DNA of 64,000 nt. Origin: Pycnococcus provasolii. Lineage: Eukaryota > Chlorophyta > Pseudoscourfieldiophyceae > Pseudoscourfieldiales. The first letter of the stretch is position 1; the number at the start of each line of letters is the position of its first letter. The notes under the pieces are model-generated. The model searched no databases, was not told the origin of the DNA, and saw only the letters and a program-made list of their open reading frames with translations. Where the stretch lies: assembly GCA_049487715.1 (NCBI GenBank), contig CP150564.1, forward strand, positions 248,001 to 312,000, given 5' to 3'. This document shows, piece by piece, positions 51,401 through 62,131 of the stretch. The position numbers and the translations under genes are program-made.

Positions 51401-51572
51401 GTTGTTGTTGTTGGTGACGATGATGATAATGATAAATTCCCCTCGCACTTGTTCCACAAGACGGCTGGATCGGCCGTCCGATGATGAGACCCCAACCGAA
51501 AACTAAATGGGGTTTTACTTTTTAAGCGAAAGATATTTTTTGTCCAAACAAGTCTAGAACAAAACAGAAATC

Positions 51573-52001
51573 ATGGCGCGCGTGGTGACAATGCTCCTCC
51601 TTCAGCTCATTGTGCTCACCTTCACCTTCGCTGGTGGTGGCATGGGCGTGCGCGCCGCTCGTCTCGATACCAACACCAACAAGCAGATCATCACAGTAAT
51701 AGCGACGCAGTCTGATGCCTTGTGTGAACCCATTCGTAACAGTACCATAGAACGATGTTGCTATCTAGCTGGTGGTTGCGCACATGAAGAGGTGAGGGGT
51801 AGGTGCTATCAGATTGGTGATTCCGCAAGAGACGCGTGTGAGCAGGAATGTCGAGGAAGTCACACTCGCCACTGTTGTAGGGCTGTTTCTGCGGCTGTCC
51901 GTACTACTTGCACAGACCTTGCTAGGAAACCAGCTCCGTGCGATGAAATCGCAGGGGCTGTTTACACAGCATGCAGGTACCCTCCTGCAGTAACCTTTTG
52001 A
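51573..52001 (+). CDS. Small cysteine-rich secreted protein
   Basis: A 142-residue protein from the ATG at 51573. It has a signal peptide (MLLLQLIVLTFTFAGGG). The mature part has twelve cysteines, including two CC pairs (ERCCYLAGGC and RHCCRAV), and is rich in charged residues. An even number of cysteines suggests a disulfide-locked extracellular domain. No family is recognised. A GA-rich microsatellite on the minus strand (CTT repeats near 52081-52125) separates it from the convergent HECT gene. Confidence 0.65.
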   Translation: MARVVTMLLLQLIVLTFTFAGGGMGVRAARLDTNTNKQIITVIATQSDALCEPIRNSTIERCCYLAGGCAHEEVRGRCYQIGDSARDACEQECRGSHTRHCCRAVSAAVRTTCTDLARKPAPCDEIAGAVYTACRYPPAVTF

Positions 52002-52096
52002 CACATCACCACATTCACCACTTGCACTACGTGACCTCGGGTTTTCCAATATCTCAATTTTTACATGAATATAATAAATTCTTCCTTCTTCTTCTT

Positions 52097-52124
<28 letters not shown>

Positions 52125-52127
<3 letters not shown>

Positions 52128-55100
52128 GAGCGTCGCAAATCCGGACGAGCCGTGCCGAACAGCCAGCAGAACAGCACGCTCGAGACGTGCTTTCGTCGCA
52201 TATCTGGGTAATCTCAGCAGATGAAAGCATGTTGCCGCGGTTGGTAGCAAATCGCCGCCGCCTTGCGTTCTCGAGCTATCCAATGCCATGATTGTGAAGC
52301 CAGAAGCGCTTGCGGCAAAGCCGCCAACGGGTACGGAAGGACTGCCCGTGGCAAACCAAACGACAAGGCGACGATCGGTGTGGCTGAGGCTTTCCATCAA
52401 CTCCCAAAACCAACGAATCTGAGCAGAGCTAGCATGATAACCACCGGTGTACTTCGTTGCAGAGCGCCACGCTGCCACGTCCACCTCCGATTCACCTGCT
52501 AGCAGGAGCGCAGCCTCGTGGCTCTCCAACATCCGACGTGCCTCTCGAGGCAGCACGGCATCCAAGCCACGTGCGATGCGGCGGCACTGCCAAAGACACT
52601 GCCCGTACGTCTTAAATCGCGCCAAACGATACACGTACTCAGCAGCATTCGACAGCATCACGGATGCCGCACCACCTTCTCCGTCATGCATCAGAGTGGT
52701 TGTGTGAAGCTCGCCGCTCGCGTCGACACGACTCGTAGCCTCGCAGTCGAGGTAGAGGGCTGCAAGGCTCTCGTTGTCCTTCTGCTTAGCGAGCTGCATC
52801 ACCACGCGAAGACTGCGCAGTAAGTCGCCATCGCTCGAGCTAAGATGCTGAAGCATCTGCGAGCCAAGCACCTCTGACAATATCGCATCCTCGTTGTTAT
52901 CGCCAGCACCAGCACCACCACCACCACCAGCACTGTTGGCCACCTTTTCGTCGTCCATAAGCTCTGCTTCCATCGCCGCCGAAGCATCTCGTTTCGCTGA
53001 TGGAATGGCGCCTCCCCAAATGATGTGCCAGATGGGAGCAGATAGGCGAAGCGAGGGAAGAGATAAACCGTGATGCAGAGCATAGCCAATGAGCCGACCA
53101 ACCAAGCTAAGCTCTTCCGCGAATGCAGACCGCGCCGCCTCGTCATCTCCAGCATGAGCATCACGGAATCGCCTGGGCACCACGACAGCCGAATCGTCGT
53201 CATCAACACCTGTGGGTCGAAATCGTTCCACAGATGCAAGATCGTCGACATTCGCGTCGTCCGCAGGCTGGAAGAGAGCGGTGTTGCCACATCCGCTAGG
53301 ACACAAGCCAACCAACTCCAAGCTCAGCGATGTGACCAGCTCGCGCTCCATGCCAGGTCCTCGCGCCTCCTCTCCCTCAAACTGCGTCTTCTCCCACAGA
53401 GGGATAGCCACGAACGCCTCGGGCGTAGCAAAGAACAGATCTGACTTGCAAAGATTCACAAGCTCTGGCCACAGTCGACCTCGGGGCATCTGCGCTGGAC
53501 CAAAGTCCATCATGCGGCTGCTGCGCGCCACCGGATTGGTCAGGCAGAGGACCAATTCCGCGCGATCGTCGTCGAGCATGCCGGCGACGGCATCACGCGC
53601 CACAGCCTCCGGCCAAGTTTCGTTGCGAACTTCGCTGAGCATCGAAGTTAAGATGTTGCGGCGATTCGTTATGCTGAGCACGCGCCGGCCGTCTGCGAGA
53701 CTAGCCGTCCAAAGGAAGCTCAGTGGCGACGCTCCACGGCAATTCGAAGCGCCGGACCTTCCGAACCAGCCATTCAGCGCGTCGTAATGACGTGGAATCT
53801 CCGCCACGGCTGACAGCAGGCGGCGAATCGGCTTGCTGCACGACTTGCTGCACAGCGTGCTGTCTGCCAAAAGCTTCCCTAGTAGGCGTAGCTGCTCCTC
53901 CGTCCTATGTCGCAGCAGCGCATCCAGCGCACCAACGCGGTCGGATACGCTGCCGGTGGCGAAATCGGCGTAAAGCAGTGCCGGCCAGCCGTTCGTCCTG
54001 TCCACCGCACAAACGTCCGCACCGGCAGCAAGCCAAGCCTTCGCACCGTCGGCGCTGCCGCTCGCCGCAGCATGGTGGAGCGGGAAAGCGCCCGTCGCCG
54101 TGTCGCGGCACATGGTGCTGTCGGGATACGCCGCCACGAGGCTGGCTATGCGCACGGCAGAATCTGTCGCGTAATGCGCGGCAAGTTGTCCCTGATGATC
54201 GCGATGATTCATCACGTGCTTTGCATCCGCTTCCTTGAGGTGCACGAGCAGCAAGTCGACGCACACGTCACAACCAACGCGGCTTGTTGGTGCCTCCAGA
54301 GCGCGCATCAGCGGCGTTGTACCATCCACCTCGCTAGGCGTCGACGCTGTACCATGACTCTTTGTCACAGGCAGCGGTTTGGATGCCGCGAGGCAAAGCG
54401 ATAGGCATCTCGGATTGCCGTACGTGCTGCATGCGTGCACAAGCGTAATGTACCCAAACAAATCACGTGCCAGCTCACCACTTGCCTTGCTGGCTGCGGA
54501 TAAAGCCTTTGCCGCCCGGCGCGTTCCCATCGCCTCGAGCAGAAGCGCGGCTGCTTGATCACGCCCTTGGCCAATCGCCGCGAGCAGGCACGGCGTGCGC
54601 ACGTCACGCTTGGACGAGCCTTGCCGCCGAGCGGTGGCAGAACTACACACCTCATTGATCACGTCGGCTGCATCCGCTCCCGCATTGCTCGCGCCCGCAC
54701 CCGACAATAAAGCCTTCAGCGCAGCTGGAGCCTCGGCAGTTTCTGCAGAAGCTTGAAGTGCGAGGCGCACACCCTGTCGTCGGCACACCTCGAAGTTTTT
54801 GCCAGCCACGTCCTTCAAGTTGGAAAATGTCGAGCGCATCGCAGCTGCCGTGGCTAACACGGCAGCCTCGTCGCTCGCAGCCTTGCCAGCCTGACCACCA
54901 GCACCAGCGGGACTTGCAACTATCTCCACAGCCCGTAGCGTCTTGGCAACGTCCGTCCGTCTCGATTTCACGGATGGCGGCACGATGTGCGAAATGCAAC
55001 GATAGCACACGTAATCATCCGCATTCGCTGCATCAGCCGCATCCTCGAAGCCGGCGCACGCAGCATGCTGCCACGTGCTGCATCTTGTGCACTGCACCAT

Positions 55101-56369
55101 GATATCCACGAGCTTTGAGGGACGTTGGTCGTCCTCGGAGCGTGCGCCGCAAGAACAGCGCACGAGGTCTCCATCTGTGGCGGCGGTGGCGGCGGCGGCT
55201 TTGGCTTCGCTCTCGTTTAAGCCGTCACTAGCCTCGTGATCCTCCTCTTGCTGAAAGATAGCCTCGTATTCGTCGTCCGTGTCGACGAGCCACTCGTCGT
55301 CGTCGTCGTCCGAAATTTTGCCGTCGAGGTTGTCATCACTGTCGTCGCCTTGGTCGCCGTCACTAAAGTCGAAACGCAAGCGCTGGGTTGCCGAAGTACG
55401 CCTCGCATCGGCAAGCTCCTCAAGTCTTGACCTGAATTCCCTCTTCCTCTTGAGGTCTCTCCTCGGTGTCACCTTTGTGCGTTGCGACGGCGTCGCGTTC
55501 GTGAGCTGCGATGGCGTCGGCACGGCTTCTGGCTGTGCCACTCTGTCGTCGTCGTCGTCGTCGTCGTCGTCTTCAATCACTCGTCGTTGCTTTTCCTTCT
55601 CCTTGTGTCGAACCGCTTCCTCCTCCTCCTCGTCGTCAATCACTCGTCGTCGTCTCGTTTCGTTTTCCACGTGTTGAACCGCCTCCTCCTCGTCGTCGTC
55701 TTCAATCACTCGTCGTCGTTGCTTTTCCTTCTCCTTGAGTTGAACCGCTTCATCTTCGTCGTCGTCAATCACTCGTCGTCGTCTCGTTTCGTTTTCCATG
55801 TGTTGAATCGCCTCCTCGTCGTCGTCGTCTTCAATCACTCGTCGTCGTTGCTTTTCCTTCTCCTTGAGTTGAACCGCTTCATCTTCGTCGTCGTCAATCA
55901 CTCTTCGTCGTCTCGTTTCGTTTTCCATGTGTTGAATCGCCTCCTCGTCGTCGTCGTCAATCACTCGTCGTCGTCTCGTTTCCTTTTCCACGTGTTGAAC
56001 TGCCTCGTCGTCGTCGTCGTCGTCGCCTCCGTCGTCAATCACTCGTCGTCGCGTGGCCGTCGTCGTCTGATATTTCTCAGCTCCCTCACCTTCCAGCCTT
56101 GCGTCGGTGTCAACGTTACTCGCTTGACGTCGCTTCTTCTTCTTCTTCTTCTTCTTTTTCTTTGTTCTTCTTTCCTCCACATCTTCGGAGTCGGAATCAA
56201 TGAGCTTGCGCCTCAGCCGCGGGTCGTTGATATCCTCGCCGGCGCCGTCCTCGTCCTCGCCTGACGTCGACGGCTCCGTTGAGTCTGTCGGCGGCTGCCA
56301 CGACTCGTCGTCGGAGTACAGCGCGATTGCTGCGCCAGCGCGTGCGGCCCGACGCGTGGTAAGTGCCAT
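52125..56369 (-). CDS. HECT E3 ubiquitin ligase with PHD finger and ankyrin repeats
   Basis: A 1414-residue protein from the ATG at 56367-56369, uninterrupted. The N-terminal 300 residues are acidic and basic by turns, with seven imperfect repeats of RRRVIDDD/EEAVQ type. A PHD-type zinc finger follows (RCSCGARSEDDQ, then VQCTRCSTWQHAACAGF, DDYVCYRCI) with the C4HC3 spacing. Ankyrin-like repeats lie in the middle (FPLHHAAASGSADGAKAWLA). The C-terminal third is a HECT domain: VAIPLWEKTQFEGEEARGPG, GRLIGYALHHGLSLPSL, IRWFWELMESLSHTDRRLVV and WFATGSPSVPVGGF. The catalytic cysteine is in AATCFHLLRLPRY. PHD recognition of histone tails suggests a nuclear role (inference). This domain combination is unusual. 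Confidence 0.88.
55540..56060 (-). repeat. Acidic coding tandem repeat in the HECT gene
   Basis: About seven units of 66-75 bp encode blocks of the type E(T/K)RRRRVIDDD(E)nAVQ. The two longest neighbours (near 55690-55795 and 55810-55920) are nearly identical at the DNA level, implying recent unit exchange. It is rich in CGTCGT on the plus strand. Confidence 0.8.
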
Positions 56370-56621
56370 CGCCGAGCGAGAAGTGAAGGTACGGCAGGGT
56401 GGATGAGGCGGAAAAGGAAGCAGGCGGAGCGGGAAGAGACGGGGGATGGCTATGGAGGAGGGAGGGAGAACCGAGGGGGGAGGGAAATGGCAACCACCTG
56501 GGGGAAGGCCAGAGGGATGCGACTGGCCTTGTGCTTGTCACACATCCTACCAACCACACCACGAACCTGGCAAGACAGCCGGAATGAAATCATCTCTATA
56601 TTCATTTTGATACACACAAAC

Positions 56622-58830
56622 TCAAGCGACGCGCATGCGTTTCAGCGCGTAAAAGCTTCTCTGCGCAGCCGTCTCCAGCTCAGCCAGACGCGCGACGCTC
56701 GGCTTCAACTTCACGAGGCGGTCGCGAAGGTGCGCCTCCGCCTTTGCGGCAGCCTTCGTCTTGCCGAGCACGAGCTGGCCGTTGCTTCCCATCGCGCCAA
56801 CGGACATCAGGCCATCTTTCGCGGCTGCGGAGAGCGTGAGCCTCTTCACAGCCTCTGTAGCCACCGACACGCTTCTTCACCTCCGCAAACAGGCCAGGCT
56901 CGTCGTACCAGACGGTGTGCTGCTTCACGTCCGATGCGCTCGGTCTCAGCCAAGGCTTGTATCCTTTCTTCGTGCAGTACCAAACGCGCTCGGGAACGTC
57001 GCTCACCAAACTAATCGCCACGCCAGGAGCCTCCGCGCGTCCGACGCGACCCGTGCGATGCACGTAGTCCTCGCTGCGATCGGGTAGCGTCATGTTGATC
57101 ATGAAGGGTAGGCCTGTGACGTCAATGCCTCGCGCGGCGGCGTCCGTGCAGAGGAGGATGCGCACCTCGCCATCCTTGAATGCGTCTAGGTTCGCCTTCC
57201 TCTCGTAGTTGCTCAGCTCGCCGCCAACGCAGGCGCACGTGTACGCGTGCTCCTTGCCGCTCTCGCGACGCACGCCGCTGCGGTGCGCGTTGCCACCATC
57301 GGTGCCACCAAGCGCGTTCAGGTACTCCTGAAGCTGCATGCAATCGTAGTTCGTACGGCAGAAGACAATCACGCGTTCCATCGAAAGCGCATCTATAAGC
57401 CGAACAAGAGCCTTCGCTTTGAGCACCTTGACGCGCGCGCTCGCGGTGCTCTTCGCTCCGGCATCCACGCCGCAGCTGTGCACGCCGTCTGTTGGAACGC
57501 TTGCGTCGTCAGCCTGCGAGATCAGGGACGCCATCTCAGCATCGTCCTTCGCACCGCCGGGGTTCACATATACGACACGGTGAATGACGGTGGAAGGCAG
57601 CGCGCCGGGACCCTTGAGGTCAACCCACGTCGCGAGAGGGCACCACCGTTCGACCACGGAGCGCACCTGCGGATCATGCAGAGTCGCCGAAAAGAAGAGA
57701 AGCTGCGCGCGGCTGCGAAGGTCGCCACGCGAGTGGCGTGGCGTCCACCGCGCGAAGATCTTCTCGGTCGTGGGCAGGTTCCCTTCGTCCACAAGCCGAT
57801 CTGCTTCGTCGAGGATGAGAAACAGGCAGCGATCGAGCGTCAGACTTCCCTTTTCGAGCAAATCAAGCACACGTCCCGGCGTTCCACTTGCGAACAACGA
57901 GCCACCCTTGCGAAGCACGCTAAGCTGCGCATTTGGATCCGCACCGCCGACTAAGGTTGCGCAACGCGAGATGGGCTCGTCGCCGCTCCGCGGTGGATTT
58001 GGCGCGCCGGGCCAAGAATCGAAGGCGCCGGCGATTTTATTCACAACGGCACTCGTCTGCTCCGCGAGGTCCTTCGAAGGTGACAAAACCAGGGCGAGGA
58101 TTTGGCTGGCATTCTGTGCCGACCCTCCTCCTCCGCCGCCGCCGCCACCGCCACCGCCGCGGCCACGCCCACCGCCGCGTCCACCGCCACCCGAGGCGGG
58201 CACGGGCGGCGTTGCTGTCGACGGCACCTCCACCTTACCCTCACGCATGAGCTTGGTCATCGACGAGCAGCCAGCCTCGTTATTCGCGCCGACGTCGTCA
58301 AAGAGAACCTCGCACTCACACCCCTTCAGCGTCACGGCTGGGTACAACGCCTGACCCACGAGCGCCTTTGGCACGTCGAACGCCACACCCTGTGGGTCGC
58401 CGTTGATGGTGAACGAGATGCGTCCAGACGAGCTCAGGAATACGCCAACGACGTCGCCCTGTCCGAATGGAATGCCGTAGTCCTCAAACGTGCGAGCATG
58501 GCTTTTCTTGCCCGTGCTGCCAAACCCGAAGCTGAGCTTGTCGACGCCAAGCTCCAACGAAGGCGAGGTGGCGTTCGCCCAGCCCACGCGAGCGAGGCCC
58601 TTCGTAAGCACCTTGACGGAAAATGCGGCGCCTTGCGAGCCCACCTTGACACCCACGCCTGCACGCACGCCACACCACCGGTTGTTTGCTCGCGTGCTGT
58701 TTGCATGCACGACGTTCGAGCTTGTGTCGCATTGCACGTTCACGAGCGGGTCGCGCCAAGCGTCTGGTATGGATGCCGCGGACGTGGGCTTGCTTGACAA
58801 GGCACTTGGGTCTGCATTGGACGTCTGCGC

Positions 58831-58862
<32 letters not shown>

Positions 58863-59100
58863 CCTTTATCTTCGACGACGGAAGCGGCACGTTCGCGGAC
58901 AGCACTTCGTGCGCCAGCTGCACGGTCGGCAGCGTGAAGGCGAGCGTCTTTCCCGATCCCGTCTCGGCGGCTGCGCACACGTCTCCGCCCCCCAGTATGA
59001 GTCCGACAGACTCGCTCTGCACTGGCGTGGGCAGGTGCCACCCGGAGCTGTCCAGCTGCGCGAGTATTTCGTCAGAGACGCCCAACTCCTCGAACGACAT
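56622..59100 (-). CDS. DDX1: DDX1-type DEAD-box RNA helicase with SPRY insert (C-terminal frameshift)
   Basis: About 826 residues from the ATG at 59098-59100. The order of motifs is that of DDX1. Q motif SFEELGVS and LPTPVQSESV, motif I AAETGSGKT, then a SPRY domain inserted between motifs I and Ia (FSVKVLTKGLARVGWAN, FSINGD-like FTINGDPQGVAF) flanked by two poly-Gly runs. Then LVLSPSKDLAEQT (Ia), SGTPGRVLDLL, LILDEADRLVD (II), FFSATLHDP (III), VIVFCRTNYD (IV), LLCTDAAARGIDV (V) and HRTGRVGRAE (VI). The frame ends at 56680 in low-quality sequence. The true DDX1 C-terminus (LKPSVARLAELETAAQRSFY) lies in a second frame ending at 56622. A one-base change near 56868 joins them. DDX1 acts in tRNA ligation, RNA export and DNA repair. 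Confidence 0.9.
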
Positions 59101-59255
59101 AGATGTTGAAGACGGCAACTGGCGGCAAAGGATGGAGGGCGAGGACGAACAGATTAGGGTATCAAATTCGGCTAACCCTATGGACCTACCCTATGGCCTG
59201 ATTACTACGGGTTTTTGGGTGATAGAGCGCCGCCGTCCACAACGCCGAGCTCGTC
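59101..59255. promoter_or_regulatory. Short divergent promoter with TTAGGG and CCCTA motifs
   Basis: The 155 bp between DDX1 and the MMTAG2-like gene contain ATTAGGGTATC near 59151, CTAACCCTATGG near 59172 and ACCTACCCTATGG near 59183. These are opposed telomere-like words, one per direction. Confidence 0.5.
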
Positions 59256-59975
59256 ATGGCTGGCGGCTTCGACTGGAACGAAGTGAAGCAGTCCGCGCAC
59301 CGCGAAGCGTACTTCGGAGCGTCACTGCACGCAGCCGTGGGCAGATACGCGGAGGGTCGAGATGCGACGTGGTGGAACAAGGCGGACAAACCAGCCTCAG
59401 GCAACGCGAAAGGCAACGAAGACGAAGAGGCGAAGCGACTCGCCCGCGAGCGCCGAGCGCTCAAGCGCGCAGACGAACGTGCCATGAGAGAGGCGCTAGG
59501 ACTGCCACCTTTGGACGACGATGACGACGACGACGACGAATTTGCCAATGCCACGAAGACAGGTCGAGGCACCGCGAAGGCACATGAGGTGTCTCAGATG
59601 CTCGAACGAGGACACGCAAGTGACGAGCGCTTGAAGGGCGAACGCACGAGAGGGCTTGGTTTGTCGAGTCGTGTGCAGGGCTTTGCGACAAAACAGGGAG
59701 AGACGCTCGCGGCGGAGGGATGGAGTGACGGTGACGACGACGACGGCGGCGGCGGCGCAGGGAAGGAAAAGGTGGTAAACGACGGCGACCAGCACCGACA
59801 CCGTCACCGTCACCGTCACCGTAGGCACCACGACGACGACGGCGAAGGACGTCACCACCGACGCCACCGACATCACCGAAAGCACGGCGAGGATGGCGGT
59901 GACGGGCACAGAAGACATCGCCACCACCGGAGTCGTTCGCGGTCACCGACTGGAAAGCAAAAGGAAGGCGTGTGA
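59256..59975 (+). CDS. MMTAG2-like protein
   Basis: A 239-residue, mainly disordered protein. The N-terminus matches the MMTAG2 domain (multiple myeloma tumour-associated protein 2 family): FDWNEVKQSAHREAYFGASL then VGRYAEGRDATWW. This is the family's WDDVK..RE.YLG(H)S..APVGRW..GKD.TWY pattern. A charged helix, an acidic run (DDDDDDDDEF) and a C-terminal His/Arg/Asp-rich tail ending SRSRSP follow. RS-like tails are typical of splicing-associated proteins. The ATG at 59256 lies 155 bp from DDX1. Confidence 0.8.
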   Translation: MAGGFDWNEVKQSAHREAYFGASLHAAVGRYAEGRDATWWNKADKPASGNAKGNEDEEAKRLARERRALKRADERAMREALGLPPLDDDDDDDDEFANATKTGRGTAKAHEVSQMLERGHASDERLKGERTRGLGLSSRVQGFATKQGETLAAEGWSDGDDDDGGGGAGKEKVVNDGDQHRHRHRHRHRRHHDDDGEGRHHRRHRHHRKHGEDGGDGHRRHRHHRSRSRSPTGKQKEGV

Positions 59976-60168
59976 AATGTACAGTAAAAGATGAGCGTTT
60001 ACTTGTTTAGTGGTAATGTATGCGACTACTACAGGCGCCGTATGTAGCAGCAGGCCGCAGTAGTTTGTAGTTGAGCAACAAAAAAGACGTTTCGTTTTAG
60101 AAAAAAAAAACACGCAGACACAAATGGAAAGGTAGTTCTTATAGACTACCCGTACCACCTTGTAGAAT

Positions 60169-61671
60169 TTAGGAGGACTGGAGTGGATCCTCCACGATTG
60201 CAGCAAATGCCACCGAACGCGTCGGCTCGTGCTCAATCACCACGACGAAAGGATGGTCGAACTTGAGCCGAAAGATCCTGGGTCGAGCGAGCGAGCGCGT
60301 GCTGACCAGCGTCGCCGTCGCGGCGCTTGCTTCCGTGCCCTCCTCGGTGAATTCCATCGTCGCCTTCTGAAGGGTGCGATCGATGTGCGCAGCTGTGTCA
60401 TCCGTCATGCGCAGGAAGCCACCCCTGTTTGGCATCGTGGCTTCCCGCAGCATACCCGAAGCCTTCAGCGGCGCCGTCACATCCATGACGCCGCTCTCGA
60501 GCTTGAACTTCGGCAGGAATAATCCCACGGTGGATCCCCACTCGCGATACGCGGTCTTTGCGGATATGTGACACCAGCGCGTCGAATCCGGCTCGCACTT
60601 CGCCTCCGGGGATCCAGGCTGCGCAAAATTTCCACCCTCCATCGGACTGAAGACGTACTTCACCATCTCGTGCACGTCGAGGCCATCGTCGGGCAGCAGA
60701 AGGATCGCACGATATCCGTCATTCGCGTAAGGCAACGAGATTGCCGTGATCTTGCCAAGGTTAGGGATGTTCTCAACTATCACCTTCGCCTCGCCTACCT
60801 TCATGTGCATGTAAGGCACATCCGGCACAACCACACCGCCGCGCGTCGTGAAATTGCCAGTAGTCGTCAATTTGGGGTCAAACTGCACTTTCCAAGCCGC
60901 CTTGAAGTACACCGCGTTCAGGAGCACGGAAAGCAGCAACGGGTCTTTGACCGTGTCATCATCGAGCAGTTCGGTGATGAGCCCGTTGGTTTTGCTGGAA
61001 ACCCAGCTGTTGATTTCAGTCGCATCCTCCGGCATCTGGCGCGCCTCCGCTTCAAGCGCACTCAGGGCGGCTTCGGTATACGTCGGAAGAACTTCGGGAC
61101 GTGACCAGACGGAGTTGGCGAGGAGCAGTGGCGAGCCTTCCGTCATGAGTGCGGAGTGCAAAGCTCCAATCCCCTTTTGCTCGTCACTTTCCGGGACGCT
61201 CACGCCGGTGACAACCGCGAGTTCCTCATGAGACGGGGAATCAGGTGTCGCGCCAAGCTGTGCGAGGCTCAGGCTTTGGTGCAAGCCGAGAGGCGAGATG
61301 ACCGTGTTGACGGCTGGTGCGTCCATGCCCGCCTGCATGCGTGCCTCACTCGCTGCCGTCAGCACCTTTGCCGCGAGGGTGACTGTCGCGTCACCTGCGA
61401 CGCGAAGGACCGCCTCGTTGTCGTATGGCTCGGTCTTGACTGCACTTTCCATCGCGTTTCCCATTTCTTCAATCTCCTCGTACGCCCCGGATGGCGAGTT
61501 GTCTTCCACCCCGAGGTTTTGGTTGTTGCCGTTGATATCTTCGACCACCTCCAGCTGGTCGGTAGAGAACGGCGTCGAGAAGGCTGCAGTGTCGGCGACT
61601 GCGTGTACTTGTTTGTGTGTATTTATTCCCGCCAGAGTGGTAGCAGCGAGCAGGAGGAGCAGCTTCGACAT
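60169..61671 (-). CDS. Secreted inhibitory serpin
   Basis: A 500-residue serine protease inhibitor. The ATG is at 61669-61671, followed by a signal peptide (KLLLLLAATTLAGI). After a linker of about 95 residues the serpin fold starts at AAKVLTAASEAR and VISPLGLHQSLSLAQLGA. NAVYFKAAWKVQFDPKLTTT is breach/shutter sequence. The hinge EEGTEASAATA closely matches the inhibitory consensus EEGTEAAAATA. The reactive loop continues TLVSTRSLARPRIFRLKFDHPF with a likely arginine P1, hinting at trypsin-like targets (inference). FVVVIEHEPTRSVAFAAIVEDP is the C-terminal strand block. An insert PDSTRW lies in the s3C region. Confidence 0.92.
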   Translation of the reverse strand: MSKLLLLLAATTLAGINTHKQVHAVADTAAFSTPFSTDQLEVVEDINGNNQNLGVEDNSPSGAYEEIEEMGNAMESAVKTEPYDNEAVLRVAGDATVTLAAKVLTAASEARMQAGMDAPAVNTVISPLGLHQSLSLAQLGATPDSPSHEELAVVTGVSVPESDEQKGIGALHSALMTEGSPLLLANSVWSRPEVLPTYTEAALSALEAEARQMPEDATEINSWVSSKTNGLITELLDDDTVKDPLLLSVLLNAVYFKAAWKVQFDPKLTTTGNFTTRGGVVVPDVPYMHMKVGEAKVIVENIPNLGKITAISLPYANDGYRAILLLPDDGLDVHEMVKYVFSPMEGGNFAQPGSPEAKCEPDSTRWCHISAKTAYREWGSTVGLFLPKFKLESGVMDVTAPLKASGMLREATMPNRGGFLRMTDDTAAHIDRTLQKATMEFTEEGTEASAATATLVSTRSLARPRIFRLKFDHPFVVVIEHEPTRSVAFAAIVEDPLQSS

Positions 61672-62131
61672 GGTGAGAATGAGAGGGAGGAGGGAGGAGG
61701 GAGGAGGGAGGAGTGTGTAGGCAAGGGGGGACGTTGTGTGTCTGCGAAAGGGGAAGGTTTTTCCTAACCCGGGGGACGGGGAAGGGCGAGGGAAGCCGGC
61801 TCGGAGCACCTGCTCGGAGCCCTCGAGCCGGGACCCACCCTCAACAAAGTGGGGCCGGAATCTGCCCGGATGCCGGAGATTCGGAGGGAGGGAATTAGGG
61901 AAGCTATTCTCAGGACATGCATGACATCACGTGAGTAGGCATAACCCTAACCCTAAACCCTAATTCCGTCAAACAAGTGACCGAACCCCCAACCGGAGAG
62001 GCGGAGACCGATTCATCACATCACGGTGACATCACAAACGAGAAGGTGAGCGAACGCGAACGGGAACACGTAAGGTAGCTGACACTCTGCCGAGTCCTCT
62101 CTTTCGCCTCACACTTCCCTCAAAGGCAAAT
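61672..62131. promoter_or_regulatory. Divergent promoter with CCCTAA repeats
   Basis: Between the serpin (minus) and the F-box gene (plus). CCCTAACCCTAAACCCTAA lies at 61944-61962 and mixes TTAGGG- and TTTAGGG-type units. GGAGGGA triplet-like repeats at 61682-61713 form a pyrimidine-rich serpin leader on the coding strand. Confidence 0.55.
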
